Assembly: GCA_963989385.1 (NCBI GenBank)
Contig: OZ022500.1
Span: forward strand, 21,218,460 to 21,282,459
Source of the DNA: Ctena decussata
Lineage: Eukaryota; Mollusca; Bivalvia; Lucinida; Lucinidae
Direction of reading: 5' to 3'
Length of the DNA: 64,000 nucleotides
The notes under the pieces are model-generated. The model was not told where the DNA came from, made no database searches, and saw nothing but the letters and a program-made list of their open reading frames with translations. The translations under genes were made by a program, and so were the position numbers. Of the stretch, positions 58,781 through 64,000 are shown piece by piece; within the stretch, counting starts at the first letter, position 1, and the number at the start of each line of letters is the position of its first letter.

Positions 58781-60180
58781 TCAATAAAAGCATCGCAAAC
58801 GACTGCGTGATACCCCGCCACTGCAAACCTTTTCTACACACTGATTTTTCCAGAATTATTTTTTTTCTCTGTATAACCCCAGGGCAGGGGCAACCTAACC
58901 CCACTGAACAAGGATAAAAATCTTTGTGATGACAGGACACTTCATTACTCTGATCACTTACAATAAGCTTCAGAGAAATCACTGACTACTCTAGTCAAAT
59001 ACAATTTTAGTGATTTTAAGATTGTGGCCACAGAGTAGGGACAGATAACCCCTAAAGGGTCAAATCACCACAAGAAGCTTTTATTGCTTCTTTCACCTGA
59101 TGTATATTTCTGAAAATCTGTTTCACATGAATTTATATAGATAGGGGTGGGTGGGGGTGGGGGTGGGGGTGGGGGGGGCAAGGGGGAGATAACTCACATG
59201 GGGTGAATTTGAGCGTCACTGGAGGATTTCATCACTCTGATCATTTGCTGTAAGTTTCAGAAAAATTGCTTCAAATTCTGATTTTATATGAAATTTTTCA
59301 TGATTTTATACATGTATATAGCCCCAGGGCAGGGGCAGATAATCCCCGATGATAAAATTTCAGTGCTCATATAAAGCTTTTGTTACTTCGATCATGTTCG
59401 TGAAGTTTCATCATGATACTCCAAGTAGTAAAGGAACTAGAGGCCAGAAACCATTTTTGTACATTGACAAGTGCCATAACTCTGTAAGAAATTATCGAAA
59501 TTTGCCCATTAACAATCCCAAGCGAGATATTCTTGATACAAATGCATATGCAAAATTTGAAGGAAATCCGTTGATAAATACTTAAGTTATTGAACGGAAA
59601 CGAAGTGCGGACGGACGGACGGACGGACAGACGGACGTACATACTACGGACGGACAGACGGACACACGGACGGCCAACGTGAAAACTGGAGGATTTCATC
59701 ACTCTGATCATTTGCTGTAAGTTTCAGAAAAATTGCTTCAAATTCTGATTTTATATGAAATTTTTCATGATTTTATACATGTATATAGCCCCAGGGCAGG
59801 GGCAGATAATCCCCGATGATAAAATTTCAGTGCTAATATAAAGTTTTTGTTACTTCGATCATGTTCGTGAAGTTTCATCATGATACTCCAAGTAGTAAAG
59901 GAACTAGAGCCCAGAAACCATTTTTTGTACATTGACAAGTGCCATAACTCTGTAAGAAATTATCGAAATTTGGCCATTAACAATCCCAAGCGAGATATTC
60001 TTGATACAAATGCATATGCAAAATTTGAAGGAAATCCGTTGATAAATACTTAAGTTATTGAACGGAAACGAAGTGCGGACGGACAGACGGACGTACATAC
60101 TACGGACGGACGGACGGACGGACACACGGACGGCCAACGTGAAAACATAATACCCCACCACTAACGTGTGGCGGGGTATA
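58781..60180 (+). mobile_element. Hairpin-ended element, subfamily ATACCCCGCCAC, copy A (1400 bp)
   Basis: Starts TCAATAAAAGCATCGC. The hairpin CGCAAACGACTGCG lies directly before TGATACCCCGCCACTG. The interior contains a 467-bp tandem duplication (from 59221 and from 59688), each half ending in a GGAC-type microsatellite. The 3' hairpin pairs TACCCCACCACTAACG with CGTGTGGCGGGGTA. The frames with SVRPSVRPS peptides are translated microsatellite. Confidence 0.78.
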
Positions 60181-60258
60181 AAAATCAAAAGCAGCAGAAG
60201 AATGGAAATTTATTACATAACATCTAGTGCGGATGCAACCTGTATTCTTTCTTAGAGA

Positions 60259-62085
60259 CCTGGCCCAGTTGTTCAAAACTAAAAATGTCATTAGTTAATA
60301 AAACAGCATTTTTGAACATACTGTGCACAAAACCACTGCCATTTTCTGACGAAAAAATTGTGAGGAGGTTTTTTATTGCTCTTCACATTTTTTTCAGGGA
60401 AAACATAAGCACACTTGATTTTATGTACATGTGTAATAAATATACTGGACAAAAAAAGTTAGGGATCAAATATTTAACTAAAGCTTGAATGATGAAAAAT
60501 AAATTTTCCAAAAATTATTTTCTTCTGTTCAATACAGCTGTCAAAGCTGCACAAAACTGCATGAAAAATATTGGAATCTGATCACGTGACACACCAGTAG
60601 ATCCGAATAAACAGACGTACCCCTAAAATTGAAGTGAAAATTTTCATCACCACAAAATCGAATATCCATGACTCTTGGCTTTAACCATGCAAAACCATTG
60701 CCAGTGCTCATCGATACCTCCGGGGGTCTGAATAACTGCATGACAGCTACTCGGTACCCTTTTGGTAAAGGCTAGAGGCTCATTTGGGGACTCGTTTGCC
60801 ATTTTTCATGAAAAACCTGAATTAGCTCTCCCGGAGTTTCCTGAAGCTTCTGGTGATTAGATTTGGTGTGTTGTAACATCTGGCAAGCATGTTCAATCAG
60901 ATCTAAAACTTGCGATCGACTAGACTTGCCCGTACCGACGATAGTTGCTGTCCCAAGCTACTGGTTCATCACAAAAACATTGTGAGGATGCGCATGTTTT
61001 GTCCATTAAAATGATTTAATGGACCAAATTAAGCGAAAACGGTTAAAAACAGACTTTACACAGCTAATTCGCGCACTTGCATGCTGGTTATGAGGCCAGA
61101 ATTGGTGCAATTCCATAGAAATGCGAGGCAACAGTCGACAAAAAGTAACACATATTGGGAGCTGGGTCATTGGACCCATGTTCTTTTCACAGACGAGTCC
61201 AGATTTGTATGAAGATATCCACGATGATAGGAGAAGGATGTGATGCCTGCCAGATACACGTTGTATAGTCTATAAAATAAATCATGTTGTGGAACATGTG
61301 GAATATGACATGTCTAGAGGAGGGTGGGTAATGGTATGGTCCGGCATCTGGATTGGCAGCTGTGTGGACTTGCACATGCCAGACAGAAGCTCTCTGATTG
61401 GTGTTCGAGCTAGAAATGACATGTTTATCCAATTACAATACCGTTTGCTGAAATTTTTGGCGATGACATCATCGAATCACAGGGCATATGCGGTGGACCA
61501 GTACCTAGCGACAGAAACAATCGCCCGCATGGACATGTCAATTTGACTAAAAGTTTTAAATCTGATCGAGCATGCTTTGGACATGTTACACCGCCAATTC
61601 TGATCACGAGAGGCTTCCTGAAACTCAAGGAGAGCTTATTCAGGCCTTTCGTGAAAAATGGCAAACGAGTCCCTAAATGGGCCGCTGAGGATTTACCAGA
61701 AGGAAACCTAGTGGCTGTCATGCAGTTATTCAGGCCCTTAGAGGTCACACTGAGAAATGAAAATGATTTTGAATGGATAAAGTCACAAATAATGGACATT
61801 CATTTTTGTGTATATGCCAATTTTCACTTTGAATTTTGGGGTATGTCTGTTTATTGATTCCTGCTGGTGTGTCACGTGATCAGATTCCAATATGTCTCAT
61901 ACAGTCTTTTGCAGCGTTGTTAGATGTATTCATCAGAACAAAATGATTTTTGGAATATTATTGTTTTCAATATAAAAATTTCAGTCTAATGTTTGATCCT
62001 TAACTTTTTTTGTCCAGTATATTTAGTGAATCCTTGATTGGTAACAACTTTGTTATGTGAACGCTGCTTTGAACAACTGGGCCCT
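60259..62085. mobile_element. TTGTTCAAAGC-family MITE carrying a Tc1-like insertion
   Basis: Left half 60259-60442 starts TGGCCCAGTTGTTCAAAAC. Right half 62020-62085 ends GCTTTGAACAACTGGGCCC. They are continuous once the Tc1-like element and one TA are removed, and then resemble 35729-35961. Confidence 0.65.
60443..62019 (+). pseudogene. Tc1-like transposon relic, 1577 bp, with inverted-duplicated arms
   Basis: Flanked by TA on each side. The ends are TACTGGACAAAAAAAGTTAG and its inverse. Plus-strand conceptual pieces are GHWTHVLFTDESRF (about 61163-61204, first catalytic D region), GGWVMVWSGIWIG (about 61322-61360) and DLIEHALDML (about 61564-61592, glutamate region). They lie in different frames with stops, so the transposase is dead. 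The left ~550 bp (60443-60990) is an inverted, diverged copy of the right ~550 bp, including the LDLIEHAC coding piece on the minus strand. Confidence 0.75.
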
Positions 62086-62194
62086 GTACTTTTGATTTTC
62101 CACTTTGGGCTCTTTACTTATAATCTGCAGACAGTGAACAACGAAGATTCAGTAAACAGTGCAGAGCCACACCATACTGGTCCTTGAGAGCAGT

Positions 62195-62352
62195 ACTCCA
62201 GATAAGTAAGGGTAACAGGTTCCCATCTTTCTCCATAAAAAACATACATTGTGACTATATTGTGAGCGGTCACAACATATGTTTTTGTTGAGAAATAGGG
62301 AAAATTATCCCAGATATGCAAGGGTAACAAAACCCCACCTTATCTGGAGTTC
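62195..62352. mobile_element. GCTCCAGATAAG-family MITE, short copy
   Basis: TACTCCAGATAAGTAAGGGT to CCCCACCTTATCTGGAGT, with central ACATTGTGACTATATTGTG/CACAACATATG arms; the hairpin centre is reduced. It ends 64 bp before element copy B. Confidence 0.6.
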
Positions 62353-62416
62353 TGTTGAGAGCACTCTGTGCAGGGTCTATACTGTTTGCAAGTTTATTTC
62401 TTGCTAAAAACAGCCG

Positions 62417-63816
62417 TCAATAAAAGCATCGCAAACGACTGCGTGATACCCCGCCACTGCAAACCTTTTCTACACACTGATTTTTCCAGAATTATTTTTT
62501 TTCTCTGTATAACCCCAGGGCAGGGGCAACCTAACCCCACTGAACAAGGATAAAAATCTTTGTGATGACAGGACACTTCATTACTCTGATCACTTACAAT
62601 AAGCTTCAGAGAAATCACTGACTACTCTAGTCAAATACAATTTTAGTGATTTTAAGATTGTGGCCACAGAGTAGGGACAGATAACCCCTAAAGGGTCAAA
62701 TCACCACAAGAAGCTTTTATTGCTTCTTTCACCTGATGTATATTTCTGAAAATCTGTTTCACATGAATTTATATAGATAGGGGTGGGTGGGGGTGGGGGT
62801 GGGGGTGGGGGGGGCAAGGGGGAGATAACTCACATGGGGTGAATTTGAGCGTCACTGGAGGATTTCATCACTCTGATCATTTGCTGTAAGTTTCAGAAAA
62901 ATTGCTTCAAATTCTGATTTTATATGAAATTTTTCATGATTTTATACATGTATATAGCCCCAGGGCAGGGGCAGATAATCCCCGATGATAAAATTTCAGT
63001 GCTCATATAAAGCTTTTGTTACTTCGATCATGTTCGTGAAGTTTCATCATGATACTCCAAGTAGTAAAGGAACTAGAGGCCAGAAACCATTTTTGTACAT
63101 TGACAAGTGCCATAACTCTGTAAGAAATTATCGAAATTTGCCCATTAACAATCCCAAGCGAGATATTCTTGATACAAATGCATATGCAAAATTTGAAGGA
63201 AATCCGTTGATAAATACTTAAGTTATTGAACGGAAACGAAGTGCGGACGGACGGACGGACGGACAGACGGACGTACATACTACGGACGGACAGACGGACA
63301 CACGGACGGCCAACGTGAAAACTGGAGGATTTCATCACTCTGATCATTTGCTGTAAGTTTCAGAAAAATTGCTTCAAATTCTGATTTTATATGAAATTTT
63401 TCATGATTTTATACATGTATATAGCCCCAGGGCAGGGGCAGATAATCCCCGATGATAAAATTTCAGTGCTAATATAAAGTTTTTGTTACTTCGATCATGT
63501 TCGTGAAGTTTCATCATGATACTCCAAGTAGTAAAGGAACTAGAGCCCAGAAACCATTTTTTGTACATTGACAAGTGCCATAACTCTGTAAGAAATTATC
63601 GAAATTTGGCCATTAACAATCCCAAGCGAGATATTCTTGATACAAATGCATATGCAAAATTTGAAGGAAATCCGTTGATAAATACTTAAGTTATTGAACG
63701 GAAACGAAGTGCGGACGGACAGACGGACGTACATACTACGGACGGACGGACGGACGGACACACGGACGGCCAACGTGAAAACATAATACCCCACCACTAA
63801 CGTGTGGCGGGGTATA
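62417..63816 (+). mobile_element. Hairpin-ended element, subfamily ATACCCCGCCAC, copy B (1400 bp)
   Basis: Corresponds to 58781-60180 at a constant offset of 3636 bp with no visible indel, even in the G-rich and GGAC tracts. The identity starts at TCAATAAAAG and stops after GGCGGGGTATA on both copies; the flanks differ on both sides. Confidence 0.8.
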
Positions 63817-63836
63817 ATAAAAATGTTGTATGGGAT

Positions 63837-64000
63837 AGTCCATACCCACCAAAAATTAAAGGAGAAAGTAAAATAAAGAAAATTGCTTAATATCTGGTGA
63901 GATGTATACTATGAACAGAAAAAAAGAAATTATTAAAGTTCAGCATCAGTCCATATCCAGCACAAATTAAAGGCTTAAAAGAACAAGAAAATTGCTTAAT
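63837..64000 (+). repeat. Start of a ~112-bp tandem repeat, cut by the window edge
   Basis: AGTCCATACCCACC...AAAATTGCTTAAT at 63837 recurs as AGTCCATATCCAGC...AAAATTGCTTAAT at 63949. Only about 1.5 units are visible. Confidence 0.5.

Noticed and set aside
61289..61857. Two separate genes at 61289-61546 and 61543-61857
   Set aside because: Both are frame-shifted pieces of one decayed Tc1-like transposase, bordered by its terminal repeats.

Overview
This is a eukaryotic window, most probably from a bivalve mollusc. The protein evidence is clearly metazoan. The repeat landscape is of the kind reported from bivalve genomes: pearl-like elements with tandem cores and an ACGG microsatellite, tRNA-derived SINEs with an AACC tail, and abundant palindromic MITEs. 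The species cannot be named from the sequence alone.

One host gene was found, on the minus strand: an ankyrin of the ANK1/2/3 - UNC-44 class. Twenty exons between 47577 and 1684 encode all 24 ankyrin repeats of the membrane-binding domain, plus the first linker residues after repeat 24. Every exon has AG/GT borders. Nineteen of the 20 are symmetric phase-0 modules of 99, 189, 198, 102 or 51 bp, each encoding one or two repeats; the last (175 bp) ends in phase 1. Exon 5 is a 51-bp in-frame candidate micro-exon between repeats 4 and 5. The start-codon exon (expected above 47577) and the ZU5, UPA and death-domain exons (expected below 1684) were not found, so the window holds an internal part of a larger gene.

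Layout from high to low coordinates. 47.6-64 kb: upstream sequence made almost wholly of repeats. It includes two apparently identical 1.4-kb pearl-like elements (58781-60180 and 62417-63816), a Tc1-like transposon with inverted-duplicated arms inside a MITE (60259-62085), two large tandem-core elements (51632-55442, 55540-57546) and a 60-bp array broken up by insertions. 34.8-47.6 kb: exons 1-6 with three tRNA-derived SINEs, a hAT-type element with an 8-bp target duplication, and several MITE families. 17.9-34.8 kb: one 16.8-kb intron carrying a composite tandem-core element, a Penelope-like reverse transcriptase remnant, a nested MITE/TTAA-element/SINE stack, and no convincing host gene. 1.7-17.9 kb: exons 7-20 at short spacing, with two further tandem-core elements.

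The main structural result is a common plan in at least seven tandem-core elements of different sequence: a private 5' hairpin directly followed by a short motif, a tandem core, in most an ACGG-type microsatellite, and a 3' hairpin carrying the complement of that motif. Read with established knowledge, this fits pearl / Helentron-associated (HINE) non-autonomous elements. Most open reading frames of 60-130 codons here are chance frames in repeats, or intron read-through of single ankyrin exons.
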